This document shows, piece after piece, positions 48,522 to 56,739 of a DNA stretch of 64,000 nucleotides; position 1 is the stretch's first letter, and every line of letters begins with the position of its first letter. The DNA comes from CAWBCR01 sp963787375 (GTDB taxonomy: Bacteria; Chloroflexota; Anaerolineae; Aggregatilineales; UBA3940): contig CAWBCR010000028.1 in the NCBI GenBank assembly GCA_963787375.1, positions 1 through 64,000 of the forward strand, given 5' to 3'. The translations under genes were made by a program, and so were the position numbers. A model generated the notes under the pieces. The model was given only the letters and a program-made list of their open reading frames with translations, did no database searches and was not told the origin of the DNA.

Positions 48522-49895
48522 TCACGCCTCCACCGCGCTCAGATCAGGCCGCCGCGTGTGCCAGTCAGTGTGCTGCTGGTAGGCGTGCGCCACCCGCAGC
48601 AGCACCGGCGCGCCGGGCGCGACGAGCTGCATGCCAATCGGCAGCCCATCCCCGGTGAACCCGCACGGCGCGGACAGCGCCGGTAGCTCGCTCAGGCTGA
48701 TCGGGTACGTGAAGCGCAGCATCTCCCGCGCGCCGCGCAGCCCCTCGCTGCCGCGAATCTCGTGCGCGGCGACCGGCGTGGTGGGCAGCAGCAGCACGTC
48801 GACCTGCTCGCGGAACAGCGCGGCCAGCGTGGCGCGCCACTCGCGGCCCATTTGCCGGGCCAGCGCGTAGTCGACGCCGCTGTGCTTCGTGCCGAGTTCC
48901 AGCCGGGCGCGCACGTCCGCGCCGAAGCGCTCCGGCGCGCGCTTCAGCCGCTCGCGGTGATAGGCGGCGGCGTCGCTCAGGCTGATGATGCTCGCCGCGC
49001 GCCGCGCGTCGGCCATCTCCGGCAGGTGCACGTCGACCATCTCCAGGCCTATGTCGGCCAGTGTGCTGATCGCTGCCCGCACCGCGATCACGATCTCGAC
49101 GTCCGTCTCCTGCCACACAAAGTCGCCGCTGGGCACGCCGACCCGCAGCCCGCTCACCGGCTCGTCGAGCCTCTCGGCGCTGCGTGTTGCCACCTGCATG
49201 TCGAGCGCGTCGAGCATCAGCGCCACGTCCTGCGCAGTGTGCGCCATCGGCCCCACCGTGTCGAGCGTCCAGCTCATCGGGATGACGCCCTCGGTGCTGA
49301 TCTGCCCGCTGGCGGGCCGCAGGCCGGTCAGCCCGCACAGCGCCGCCGGCAGCCGCACCGATCCGCCGGTGTCGGTGCCCAGCGCGCCAGGACACATCCC
49401 GGCAGCAACCGCCGCCGCCGATCCGCCGCTGGAGCCGCCGGGGCTCATGTGGGTGTTCCACGGGTTGCGCGCCGGGCCGTAGTGCGGGTTAACGTTCGTC
49501 GCGCCGATGGCGAACTCGTGCAGGTGCGTCTTGCCGATGATGATCGCCCCGGCGCTGCGCAGCCGCCGCACCACGCCTGCGTCCTGCGCGGCGACGTTGC
49601 TGCTGCGCAGGAAGTCACTGCCGGCGGTGGTCGGCACTCCTGTCACGTCGATCAGGTCTTTGACGCCGATTGGGATGCCGTGCAGTGGCCCCCAGTCCTC
49701 GCCCCGGTCGAGCGCCTCGGCGGCCTGCCGCGCCTCCGCCCGCGCCGTCCGGTCCATCACTGTCAGAAAGGCGTTGAGCGTCGGGTTGTATGCTGCGATG
49801 CGTTCCAGGCACGCGTCGACCAGGTCGAGGGGCGCAAGCTGCCCACCATGAATAAGCGCGCTGGCCTGCGCCAGCGTCAGGCTGTCAGGTGACAT
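48522..49895 (-). CDS. Amidase-signature family hydrolase (GatA-like)
   Basis: 457 aa. Ser-cisSer-Lys triad: Lys in PIGVKDLIDVTG near residue 80, Ser in SPGGSSGGSAAAVAAG near 155, and the nucleophile Ser in GTDTGGSVRLPAALCG near 178. It resembles GatA, but no gatB or gatC is adjacent and the C-terminal part diverges, so it is probably an amidase or amidohydrolase of unknown substrate rather than the tRNA amidotransferase subunit. It is located downstream of the DUF4177 gene with a 12-bp gap. Confidence 0.85.
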   Translation of the reverse strand: MSPDSLTLAQASALIHGGQLAPLDLVDACLERIAAYNPTLNAFLTVMDRTARAEARQAAEALDRGEDWGPLHGIPIGVKDLIDVTGVPTTAGSDFLRSSNVAAQDAGVVRRLRSAGAIIIGKTHLHEFAIGATNVNPHYGPARNPWNTHMSPGGSSGGSAAAVAAGMCPGALGTDTGGSVRLPAALCGLTGLRPASGQISTEGVIPMSWTLDTVGPMAHTAQDVALMLDALDMQVATRSAERLDEPVSGLRVGVPSGDFVWQETDVEIVIAVRAAISTLADIGLEMVDVHLPEMADARRAASIISLSDAAAYHRERLKRAPERFGADVRARLELGTKHSGVDYALARQMGREWRATLAALFREQVDVLLLPTTPVAAHEIRGSEGLRGAREMLRFTYPISLSELPALSAPCGFTGDGLPIGMQLVAPGAPVLLRVAHAYQQHTDWHTRRPDLSAVEA

Positions 49896-49907
49896 GTGGC
49901 GGCTGCC

Positions 49908-50117
49908 CTATTTCTGATCTTGCTCCACAACCGGGCGCTTGAAGAAGTAGTGGAACTCCCCCTGCTCGTCGGCAACGACGCCCACCAGCTCCCAGCCGTC
50001 GTCGCCAAGATCGCTCCATGCACCACGCTCGGTGAGGTTGTAGTCTTTGCGGAACAGCGTCTTGCCCAGAACGGTAGCTGTCTTGCCGACCAGCTCGCAG
50101 TGCTCCCACTTTTGCAT
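49908..50117 (-). CDS. DUF4177-family small protein
   Basis: 69 aa beginning MQKWEHCELVG and containing GDDGWELVGVV and FHYFFKRP, the DUF4177 pattern of a short beta-rich domain (MxxWEY...LNxxGxxGWELV). The start is ATG 50117, 9 nt after AGGAGG. The in-frame ATG at 50126 touches that site. Function unknown. Confidence 0.8.
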   Translation of the reverse strand: MQKWEHCELVGKTATVLGKTLFRKDYNLTERGAWSDLGDDGWELVGVVADEQGEFHYFFKRPVVEQDQK

Positions 50118-50225
50118 GGCGATCATCCTCCTGCCGGGTTGTGGCGATGGGTGTTTAAGGAACCTGCTCCCATTATAAGGGATGCGTTCCGATTCGTCCC
50201 ACTTTGATCCACGTGTGCTCAGGTC

Positions 50226-50310
50226 TGCAACCCCTCCCTCCGGCGCGCGACGCTCCGCGTCGCCGCCAGTGGGGGAGGGGTCAGACGCCGTAGGGCGTCC
50301 GGGGGTGGGG
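50226..50310. repeat. GC-rich dispersed repeat, copy 2
   Basis: CCCCTCCCTCCGGCGCGCG...CCAGTGGGGGAGGGGT as at 28263, joined to GACGCC-GTAG-GGCGTC and GGGGGTGGGGCC. The latter half recurs at 54453-54485. It lies just upstream of the formate dehydrogenase promoter. Confidence 0.6.
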
Positions 50311-50314
50311 CCGC

Positions 50315-50359
50315 TTTACACCGCTGGTCGTCTGGGGTATCCTGTCAGTATCAGACGAC
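50315..50359 (+). promoter_or_regulatory. Promoter with inverted-repeat operator for the formate dehydrogenase operon
   Basis: TTTACA (50315-50320), 17-bp spacer, TATCCT (50338-50343). An 8-bp inverted repeat, GTCGTCTG (50327-50334) and CAGACGAC (50352-50359), 17 bp apart, straddles the -10 box. Geometry suits a dimeric regulator that represses or adjusts initiation. The leader to ATG 50416 is about 65 nt. Confidence 0.6.
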
Positions 50360-50415
50360 ACGAGAGACGCACCCCTCCGACTTCACCTTCGGGCGTCTTG
50401 CATCGAGGAGTAAAC

Positions 50416-52152
50416 ATGAGCACGCTCACCGACGTTGACCTCTCCCTTCTGGACCCCGTGCTGGATAAATACCAGGGCGGCAGCCGTGGCGACCTGCTGC
50501 CTGCCCTGCACGACGCGCAGCGCGCCTTCGGCTATTTGCCCGACGCCGCGCTGGCGGCCATCGGGCAGACGTTGCGCGTGCCCCTGGCCGAGATTTACGG
50601 CGTGGTCGAGTTCTACACTATGTTCTACGATCAGCCGGTGGGCCGCCGCATCATCCGCGTCTGCACCGACCCTTCCTGCGCCGCGCGCGGCGCGGAAGGC
50701 GTGCTCGCTGCGGCATGCCAGCGGGCGGGCGTGCAGCCCGGCCACACCACCGCCGATGGCGCGGTTACCGTCGAGCGTGCGACCTGTCTGGGCCTGTGCG
50801 ACCAGGCCCCCGCCGCGCTGGTCGATGACATGGCGCTGGTCGGCCTCACGCCGGACAGTGTCGAGTCGCTGTTCACCGCGCAGCAGCCTACCGCCGCCAT
50901 CCGCGTGACCGGTGAGCCGCGCATCGCCACCCGCCACATCGGCGCGCTGCCCCCCACCGACCTCGACGCGCACCGCGCCGATGGCGCGTTCGGTGCGCTG
51001 GAGAAGGCGCTCACCGCCATGACGCCCGACGCCGTCATCGAGATCCTCAAAGAGTCGGGGCTGGTCGGGCGCGGTGGCGCGGCCTTCCCGGCTGGGCTCA
51101 AGTGGCAGTTCACCCGTGCTGCCGCTGGCGATGTCAAGTACGTGGTCTGCAACGCCGACGAGAGCGAGCCCGGCACGTTCAAAGACCGCGCGCTGCTCGA
51201 AGGCGACCCGTACCTCGTCATCGAAGGGCTGGCGATTGCCGGCTATGCCATCGGCGCAGCCAAGGGCTTCATTTTCATCCGGGGCGAGTACCCGCGCGCT
51301 GCCGCCGTCCTGCAGGAAGCCATCGATACGGCTTACAAGGCTAGGCTGCTCGGCGCGAACCTGTTCGGTAGCGGCGTCGGCTTCGACCTTGAGCTGCGGC
51401 GCGGCGCGGGGGCCTACATCTGCGGCGAAGAGACCGCGCTGTTTGAGGCCATCGAGGGCAAGCGCGGCTTTCCGCGCGTCAAGCCGCCGTTCCCCACCAC
51501 CTTTGGTGTGTTCGGCCAGCCGACTGTCATCAACAACGTCGAGACGCTGGCCCAGGTGCCCGATATCCTGCTCAACGGCCCGGCGTGGTTTAAGCAGTAC
51601 GGCACCGAGAAATCGGTGGGCTACAAGCTGTTCTGCATCAGCGGCCACGTCAAGCAGCCGGGCGTCGTCGAAGCGCCGTTCGGCATTACCCTCAACGACC
51701 TGATCAACACCTACTGCGGCGGCTACGACGGCGCGCCGCAGGCCGTGTTGATGGGCGGCGCGGCGGGCGCGTTCCTGCCGCCCGATAAGCTCGACGTGCG
51801 GCTGACCTACGAAGACCTGCGCCCCTTTGGCGCGTCGATTGGCTCCGGCGCGATCATGGTTTTCAACGATTCGACCGACCTGCGCGACGTGCTGCGCCGA
51901 CTGGGCCACTTCTTCGCGCACGAGTCGTGCGGCAAGTGCTTCCCCTGCCAGCTTGGCACCCAGCGCCAGATGGAGATCCTCGACCGCGTGGCAGACGGCC
52001 ACCCGCAGCCCGGCGACTTCGAGCGGCTGATGGACGTCGGCGCGACCATGACCGACGCCTCGCTGTGCGGCCTCGGCCAGACGGCTGGCATGGCTGTCAT
52101 GAGCGCCCTCAATCTGTGGCCCGACTCTGGTCACGGCGAAGGGCAACGGTAA
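50416..52152 (+). CDS. NADH-dehydrogenase-like diaphorase: NuoE-NuoF fusion (formate dehydrogenase beta/gamma)
   Basis: 578 aa from ATG 50416 (GAGGAG upstream). Residues 10-160 are a NuoE-type thioredoxin-fold [2Fe-2S] domain (FGYLPDAALAAIGQTL, VEFYTMFY; Cys in CTDPSC and CLGLCDQAP). Residues about 190-570 are NuoF: NADH/FMN site GRGGAAFPAGLKW near 217, CNADESEPGTFKDR, GAGAYICGEETAL, and the [4Fe-4S] motif ESCGKCFPCQLGT near 503 with a distal Cys in SLCGLG. The unit transfers electrons between NAD(H) and the iron-sulfur chain. Similar fusions and pairs (FdsGB, HoxEF/HndAC) serve NAD-dependent formate dehydrogenases and hydrogenases; the fdh genes downstream point to formate. Confidence 0.9.
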   Translation: MSTLTDVDLSLLDPVLDKYQGGSRGDLLPALHDAQRAFGYLPDAALAAIGQTLRVPLAEIYGVVEFYTMFYDQPVGRRIIRVCTDPSCAARGAEGVLAAACQRAGVQPGHTTADGAVTVERATCLGLCDQAPAALVDDMALVGLTPDSVESLFTAQQPTAAIRVTGEPRIATRHIGALPPTDLDAHRADGAFGALEKALTAMTPDAVIEILKESGLVGRGGAAFPAGLKWQFTRAAAGDVKYVVCNADESEPGTFKDRALLEGDPYLVIEGLAIAGYAIGAAKGFIFIRGEYPRAAAVLQEAIDTAYKARLLGANLFGSGVGFDLELRRGAGAYICGEETALFEAIEGKRGFPRVKPPFPTTFGVFGQPTVINNVETLAQVPDILLNGPAWFKQYGTEKSVGYKLFCISGHVKQPGVVEAPFGITLNDLINTYCGGYDGAPQAVLMGGAAGAFLPPDKLDVRLTYEDLRPFGASIGSGAIMVFNDSTDLRDVLRRLGHFFAHESCGKCFPCQLGTQRQMEILDRVADGHPQPGDFERLMDVGATMTDASLCGLGQTAGMAVMSALNLWPDSGHGEGQR

Positions 52153-52169
52153 TAAATAGCAGCGGGGGT

Positions 52170-52262
52170 ATGGGTGTTATCGCGCTTCGCGCGGTAACAC
52201 CGGAATAGTTTTCGATCAACCCTTTTCCTAAAAGGGTTGCAGGGGCGCGGGGGCGGAGCCCC
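52170..52262. repeat. Cluster of three hairpins between the diaphorase and fdhD genes
   Basis: GTGTTATCGCGC-TTC-GCGCGGTAACAC (about 52172-52199, one mismatch), CAACCCTTTT-CCT-AAAAGGGTTG (52217-52239, perfect), then GGGGC...GCCCC around 52242-52262. This composite resembles dispersed non-coding repeats. In an operon it would cause polarity or mRNA processing before fdhD. Confidence 0.6.
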
Positions 52263-52287
52263 GGTCCGAGATACTCAGGTGGATGAT

Positions 52288-53139
52288 GTGACGGTACACC
52301 CAAAGGATGAGGGCACCATCGCGGCGACGTACACCATCGTCAGGCGAGACGGTGAGGCGGAGACGGTCGACGCGGAGGTGATCAACGAGAAGCTGGTATC
52401 GATATTTGTCAACGGGCAGGAACTGGCGACAATCATGTGCACGCCGCTGGACCAGGGCGCGCTGGCGCTGGGCTTTCTGGCCAACGAGGGCGTGATCGAG
52501 TCGGCGGCGGATGTGCGCGCCATGCATGTGTGCCCCAGCGGGTCGTGTGTCGACGTGTGGCTGCGGACGGCGTCGTTTGAGCCGCCCCGCCGCATGATCC
52601 TGACCTCCGGCTGTGGCGGCGGCGTCACGTTCGACGACCTGAGCGCGACGTATCCGCCCATTGAGTCGGACCGCTGCGTATCACCAGAGCAGTTGTGGGC
52701 GCTGATGGACATGCTTTATGCCCGCGCTGACCTGTACAGCCGGGCGCGCGGGGTGCACACCTCGGTGCTCAGCGACGGCCAGACGGTGCTGGTCAGCGCC
52801 GAAGACGTGGGGCGGCACAACACGCTCGATAAGCTGCGCGGCATGGCGCTTCAGGCCGGTATCGACACGCGCGACCGGATCCTCCTGACCACCGGGCGTG
52901 TCAGCTCCGAGATGATCAACAAGGCGCGTAGCATGGGTGTCCCGATTGTGTGCTCGCGCACCTCGCCCACCAGTCTCTCGGTGCGGCTGGCCGCCGAATG
53001 GAACATGACGCTGGTCGGCTACCTGCGCCGCAACAGCATGAATGTCTATACCGTCCGCGAGCGGGTGCTGTGCGCGCCCGCCGCGGCGACTTCGCCCAAC
53101 GGACACAAGAACCACAAGGAGATGCCCTCGCATGTCTGA
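52288..53139 (+). CDS. fdhD: Formate dehydrogenase sulfurtransferase FdhD
   Basis: About 283 aa. FdhD passes sulfur to the bis-MGD molybdenum/tungsten cofactor and is needed for active formate dehydrogenase. Family motifs: FVNGQELATIMCTP, LALGFLANEGVI, the catalytic loop LTSGCGGG with Cys near residue 109, VSAEDVGRHNTLDKLRG, TTGRVSSEMINKA and CSRTSPTSLSV. The E. coli-type CXXC is reduced to a single Cys in CGGG. Start GTG 52288 is chosen for AGGTGG 5 nt upstream; GTG 52279 is also possible. Its end overlaps the next gene by 8 bp. Confidence 0.9.
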   Translation: MTVHPKDEGTIAATYTIVRRDGEAETVDAEVINEKLVSIFVNGQELATIMCTPLDQGALALGFLANEGVIESAADVRAMHVCPSGSCVDVWLRTASFEPPRRMILTSGCGGGVTFDDLSATYPPIESDRCVSPEQLWALMDMLYARADLYSRARGVHTSVLSDGQTVLVSAEDVGRHNTLDKLRGMALQAGIDTRDRILLTTGRVSSEMINKARSMGVPIVCSRTSPTSLSVRLAAEWNMTLVGYLRRNSMNVYTVRERVLCAPAAATSPNGHKNHKEMPSHV

Positions 53140-53842
53140 TGAGATGATTACGCTCACCATCGACGGCCACGACGTGAGCGTGCCCGGCGGCACGACCATC
53201 ATGGAAGCGGCCCACGACATCGGTATCGACATCCCGCACGTGTGCTACCACGACGCGCTGACGCCGCCGGCGGTGTGCCGCATGTGCGTCGTCGAGGTCG
53301 AGAAGTCGCGCGTGTTGGTCGCTGCCTGCGTCGCCGAGTGTGCGCCGGGGATGGTCGTCCACACCCGCAGCGAGCGCGTCGAGCGCAGCCGCCGCACGAT
53401 CCTGGAGATGCTCAACTCGGCGGTCACGCTCAGCGACGCGCCCGATATCCTGGGCATGATCGACACCTGCCAAGCCGACACCGCACGCTTTGAGGGTGGC
53501 CAGCGGCGCGATATCCCGCTCAAGGATGACAACCCCTTCTACGTGCGCGACTATTCGCAGTGTGTGATGTGCTGGCGCTGCGTGGAGATCTGCGCGGCGG
53601 ACGGCCAGTTCGCCTACGCGCTGAATTTCGGCGGGCGCGGCTTCGAGTCGCACATCTCGACCTACCAGGACGCCCCGCTGCCGGAGACAACCTGTGTCTT
53701 CTGCGGGCAGTGCGTCGGCGTGTGTCCCACCGGCGCGCTGAAGCCCAAGGTGGAGTGGGGGCTTGAGCAGGGCTTCGACGCGGAGCAGATCAGGCAGATC
53801 ACGCGGCGCGGCAAGAAGCGCAAGAACAAGAACGGCGCATAG
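53132..53842 (+). CDS. NuoG-N/HoxU-like iron-sulfur electron carrier
   Basis: 236 aa from ATG 53132 (AAGGAG upstream). N-terminal [2Fe-2S] ferredoxin domain (HVCYHDALTPPAVCRMCVVEVE, shown here by its Cys pattern C-x10-C-x2-C plus a later Cys), a His-Cys3 [4Fe-4S] helix-rich domain around residues 80-140, and a double [4Fe-4S] ferredoxin domain (CVMCWRCVEIC near 147, CVFCGQCVGVCP near 190). It equals the N-terminal domains of NuoG or of the FdsA/FdhA subunit as a separate protein, and should carry electrons from the catalytic subunit to the NuoEF-like diaphorase. Confidence 0.88.
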   Translation: MSDEMITLTIDGHDVSVPGGTTIMEAAHDIGIDIPHVCYHDALTPPAVCRMCVVEVEKSRVLVAACVAECAPGMVVHTRSERVERSRRTILEMLNSAVTLSDAPDILGMIDTCQADTARFEGGQRRDIPLKDDNPFYVRDYSQCVMCWRCVEICAADGQFAYALNFGGRGFESHISTYQDAPLPETTCVFCGQCVGVCPTGALKPKVEWGLEQGFDAEQIRQITRRGKKRKNKNGA

Positions 53843-53884
53843 AGGCGGGCTGGCTCTCAGGACAACAGGAGCGGGTGGCTGACC

Positions 53885-54442
53885 ATGACCAAGCTCAACG
53901 ACTATCTGTGGCAATTGCCGCATACGCCGCTGGACGACGACCCGGTGGATATCTCGCTGCTCCAGCAGAGTTTCAACCAGCCGATTGTCGACGCGCTGGA
54001 AGAGCCGCTGACCGCCATCGGCTACCTGCTCAAGAGCAGTGACGTGATGGTGCAGCTTGGCGGGCGCGTCGACAACACGACCGACACGTACTGCGCCAAC
54101 GTGCGCTTCATTGCCTATCTGCAGGAGGACATTATCCTGCGCGTGCACTTCGAGCATCCCGAATGGGCGCACTTCCTGCCCGGCAGCAAGCAGCACAGGT
54201 ACTACATCAACCTCGACCGCTTCCGCGTGCAGGACCCGGTGACGCAGATCGCGGTGCCGGCCTGGTCGGGCCGGTTGCACACCCGCATGTCGGCCCGCAG
54301 AAGCGACATCCTCCACCACGACGGCGAGGACCAGATATGGGTCTACAATTCCGCCGAGGATTTCGAAGGCAACCTCCAGCTCTTTCTGGAGAAGTTCCTC
54401 AAACTGGGCCGCCCCTGGCTGGAAGATACCGGCACGCTGTAA
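53885..54442 (+). CDS. Conserved-looking protein of unknown function in the fdh operon
   Basis: 185 aa, soluble, no Cys cluster motifs, no signal peptide, rich in aromatic residues (WAHFLPGSKQHRYYINLDRF; DQIWVYNSAEDFEGNLQLFL). I do not recognise the family. It lies 42 bp after the electron carrier and 154 bp before the catalytic subunit, with a ribosome binding site (AGGAGCGGG), so it is probably co-expressed. Codon use matches the neighbours. A chaperone or assembly role is only a guess from position. Confidence 0.6.
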   Translation: MTKLNDYLWQLPHTPLDDDPVDISLLQQSFNQPIVDALEEPLTAIGYLLKSSDVMVQLGGRVDNTTDTYCANVRFIAYLQEDIILRVHFEHPEWAHFLPGSKQHRYYINLDRFRVQDPVTQIAVPAWSGRLHTRMSARRSDILHHDGEDQIWVYNSAEDFEGNLQLFLEKFLKLGRPWLEDTGTL

Positions 54443-54452
54443 GGGCACCCCT

Positions 54453-54485
54453 TGCGGACGCCGCAGGCGTCCGGGGGTGGGGGCC
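54453..54485. repeat. Short GC-rich hairpin element
   Basis: GGACGCC-GCA-GGCGTCC followed by GGGGGTGGGGGCC. It shares the second half of the repeat at 50226-50310. Lies between the unknown gene and the selenocysteine-type fdh gene. Confidence 0.6.
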
Positions 54486-54596
54486 CGACTCGTGACGTTC
54501 ATCCGCCGCAGATGTGCCGATTGTTTCTCGAACCATCGCGCAAGCTGCATTAGACTGGACTTGACACACCCTTGATCAGGAATCGAAGGGGTAGAC

Positions 54597-56672
54597 ATGA
54601 TTCAGGCTGACACTATCGTTCGCACCACCTGCCCGTACTGCGGGGTTGGCTGCCAGATCGACCTCAGCGTCAAAGGCCGCTCCGTGTTTCGCGTCGACGC
54701 GCCATTCGACAGCCCGCCGAACTTCGGCAAGCTGTGCGTCAAGGGGCGCTTCGGCCACGAATACCTGTGGCATCCCGACCGGCTGACGACACCGCTGATT
54801 CGCCGCAATGGCGAGCTGGAGCCCGCCACCTGGGACGAGGCGCTGACACTCGTCGCCGAGCGTCTGGGCGCGATCAGGGCCGAGAGCGGCTCGGACGCCA
54901 TCGCCATGCTGTGCAGCGCCAAGTGCACCAATGAGGACGACTACCTCATGCAGAAGCTGGCCCGGCAGGTGATCGGAACACATAACATCGACCATTGCGC
55001 CCGCCTTTGACACAGCTCAACTGTGACAGGCCTCGTGCAGGCCTTCGGCAGTGGCGCAATGACCAACTCGATTGGCGACATCACCCAGGCGAAAGCCATC
55101 CTCGCCATCGGGACCAATACCACCGAGCAGCACCCGGTGCTTTCGCTCCAGATCAAGACGGCGGTGCGCAACCACGGCGCGCAGTTGGTCGTCGCCGACC
55201 CACGCCACATCGAGCTGGCCGACTTCGCCACCGTCTACTTGCAGCACGAGGCCGGCACCGACATCGCGCTGCTCAACGGGTTGGCCTACGTCATTCTCAA
55301 AGAGAACCTGTACGACGCGGCCTACGTCGCCGAGCGCACCGAGAACTTCGAGGCGTGGCAGGCGGTCGTCGAGCAGTACCCGCCCGACCGCGCCAGCGAG
55401 ATCACCGGCGTGCCGCAGGACGACATCGTCCGCGCGGCGCGCATTTACGGCGGCAATCACCCCGCGGCGATCTTCTACGCGATGGGCATCACCCAGCACT
55501 CGATGGGCCACCAGAACGTGCTGGCCGTCGCTAACCTCGCCATGCTGACCGGCAACGTCGGCGTGCCCGGCGGCGGCGTCAACCCGCTGCGCGGCCAGAA
55601 CAACGTGCAGGGTGCGTGCGACATGGGCGGCCTGCCCAACGTCTACACCGGCTACCAGAACGTGGCGGTCGACGCGGTGCGCGACAAGATGGCCGCCTTC
55701 TACGGCGTCGAGCAGCCCCCGGCTAAAGCCGGCCTGACCATGACCGAGATGTTCGACGCGGCGCACGAGGGCCGCGTGCGGGCCATGTACCTCATGGGCG
55801 AGAACCCCGCCATGAGCGACCCCGACACCAACCACGTGCTCGAATGTCTGGAGCGTTGTGAGTTTGTTATCTCGCAGGACATCTTCCTCAACGAGACCAG
55901 CCCCTACGCCGACGTGATCCTGCCGGCGGCGGCCTACGCCGAGAAAGATGGCACCTTCACCAACACCGAGCGCCGCGTGCAGCGCGTGCGCAAGGCCTTC
56001 GACCCGCCCGGCGAGGCGCGTGCCGACTGGCAGATCGTGGCCGAGATCGCGCAGCGCATGGGCGCGAGGGGCTGGGACTACGCCGACCCCGCCGCCATCA
56101 TGGATGAGATCGCCGAGGTGACGCCTATCTATGGCGGCATCCACTACGACCGGCTCGACGGCGAGGGCCTGCAGTGGCCGTGCCCCACCCGCGAGCATCC
56201 CGGCACGCCGGTGCTGCACGTCGGCAAGTTCTCGCGCGGCAAGGGGAACTTCAGCCCGGTGCACCACCAGGCGGCGGTCGAGATGCCCGACGCCGACTAC
56301 CCGCTGATGCTGACCACGGGCCGCATCCTCGAACATTGGCACACCCGTACCATGACGGGCCGGGTGGGCGGCCTGGAGTTCCTCGCGCCGGAAGAGCGCG
56401 TCGAGATCAACCCCTCAGACGCGGCGGCGCTGGACATCGCCAACGGTGGCTGGATGCGTATCGCCTCGCGGCGCGGCGTCGTCACCGCGCGGGCGTGGGT
56501 CACCGACCGCATCCGCCAGGGCCTGATCTTCATGACCTTCCACTACGCCGAGGCGCTGGGCAACGTGCTGACCAACAGCGCCGTCGACCCGGTGGCCAAG
56601 ATTCCTGAATACAAGGTCTGCGCGGTCAAAGTCGAGAAGGCCGAAGCCCCGCAGGGTGTCGCGGCGGACTGA
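54597..56672 (+). CDS. fdhF: Formate dehydrogenase catalytic subunit, selenoprotein (in-frame TGA = Sec138)
   Basis: 691 aa from ATG 54597 if TGA 55008-55010 is read through as selenocysteine. N-terminal [4Fe-4S] motif CPYCGVGC...LCVKGRFG with the conserved Lys. Then HCARL-U-HSSTVTGL, aligning with E. coli FdhF (CARV-U-HGPSVAGL, Sec140), including the catalytic His after Sec. Downstream family motifs are in the same frame: QAFGSGAMTNSI, INPLRGQNNVQGACDMG-like NPLRGQNNVQGACDMGGLPN cut to NPLRGQNNVQG, GENPAMSDPD, EKDGTFTNTERRVQR and the C-terminal MGD-binding domain (TTGRILEHWHTRTMTGR). No frame change is needed on either side of the TGA. It oxidises formate at a bis-MGD Mo/W centre and feeds the carrier and diaphorase upstream. 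Confidence 0.88.
55008..55044 (+). promoter_or_regulatory. SECIS-like hairpin after the selenocysteine TGA
   Basis: Ten nt after TGA, CTGT-(G)-AC (55021-55027) can pair with GTGCAG (55035-55040), with one bulged base and two pairs above it, closing loop AGGCCTC. The E. coli fdhF SECIS has the same plan: 11 nt from TGA, bulged U, two pairs, loop AGGUCU. A competing hairpin uses the repeat AGGCCT (55028-55033 with 55039-55044). The match is by eye, not by folding. Confidence 0.55.
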
Positions 56673-56721
56673 CCATCACCTGTACCTGAAACACGTAGGG
56701 GCGACCGGCTGGTCGCCCCTG
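56652..56721. repeat. 70-bp direct repeat, copy 1, with terminator hairpin
   Basis: Spans the last codons of fdhF and its terminator, AGGGGCGACC-GGCT-GGTCGCCCCT (56697-56720), which is followed by GCTTTTTGG. About 80 percent identical, without gaps, to 57285-57354. The two copies flank the cNMP-binding-domain gene. Confidence 0.7.
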
Positions 56722-56739
56722 CTTTTTGGTTTTGCGGTC

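Noticed and set aside
48522..49895. Assignment of the amidase as GatA of the tRNA amidotransferase
   Set aside because: Family signature fits, but gatB and gatC are absent nearby and the C-terminal part diverges, so only amidase family membership is claimed.
50383..52146. 587-codon minus-strand frame opposite the NuoEF-like gene
   Set aside because: Antisense shadow in GC-rich DNA; the plus strand carries all Nuo motifs.
52237..52287. Upstream extension of fdhD into the hairpin cluster
   Set aside because: The added residues are Gly/Arg-rich repeat DNA without homology; GTG 52288 or 52279 fits the family start better.
54597..55010. Short 137-residue molybdopterin protein ending at TGA, followed by a separate dehydrogenase starting at 55023
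   Set aside because: Both parts are in the same frame and together give one FdhF-type enzyme; the TGA is at the Sec position, so splitting or calling a pseudogene is less likely.
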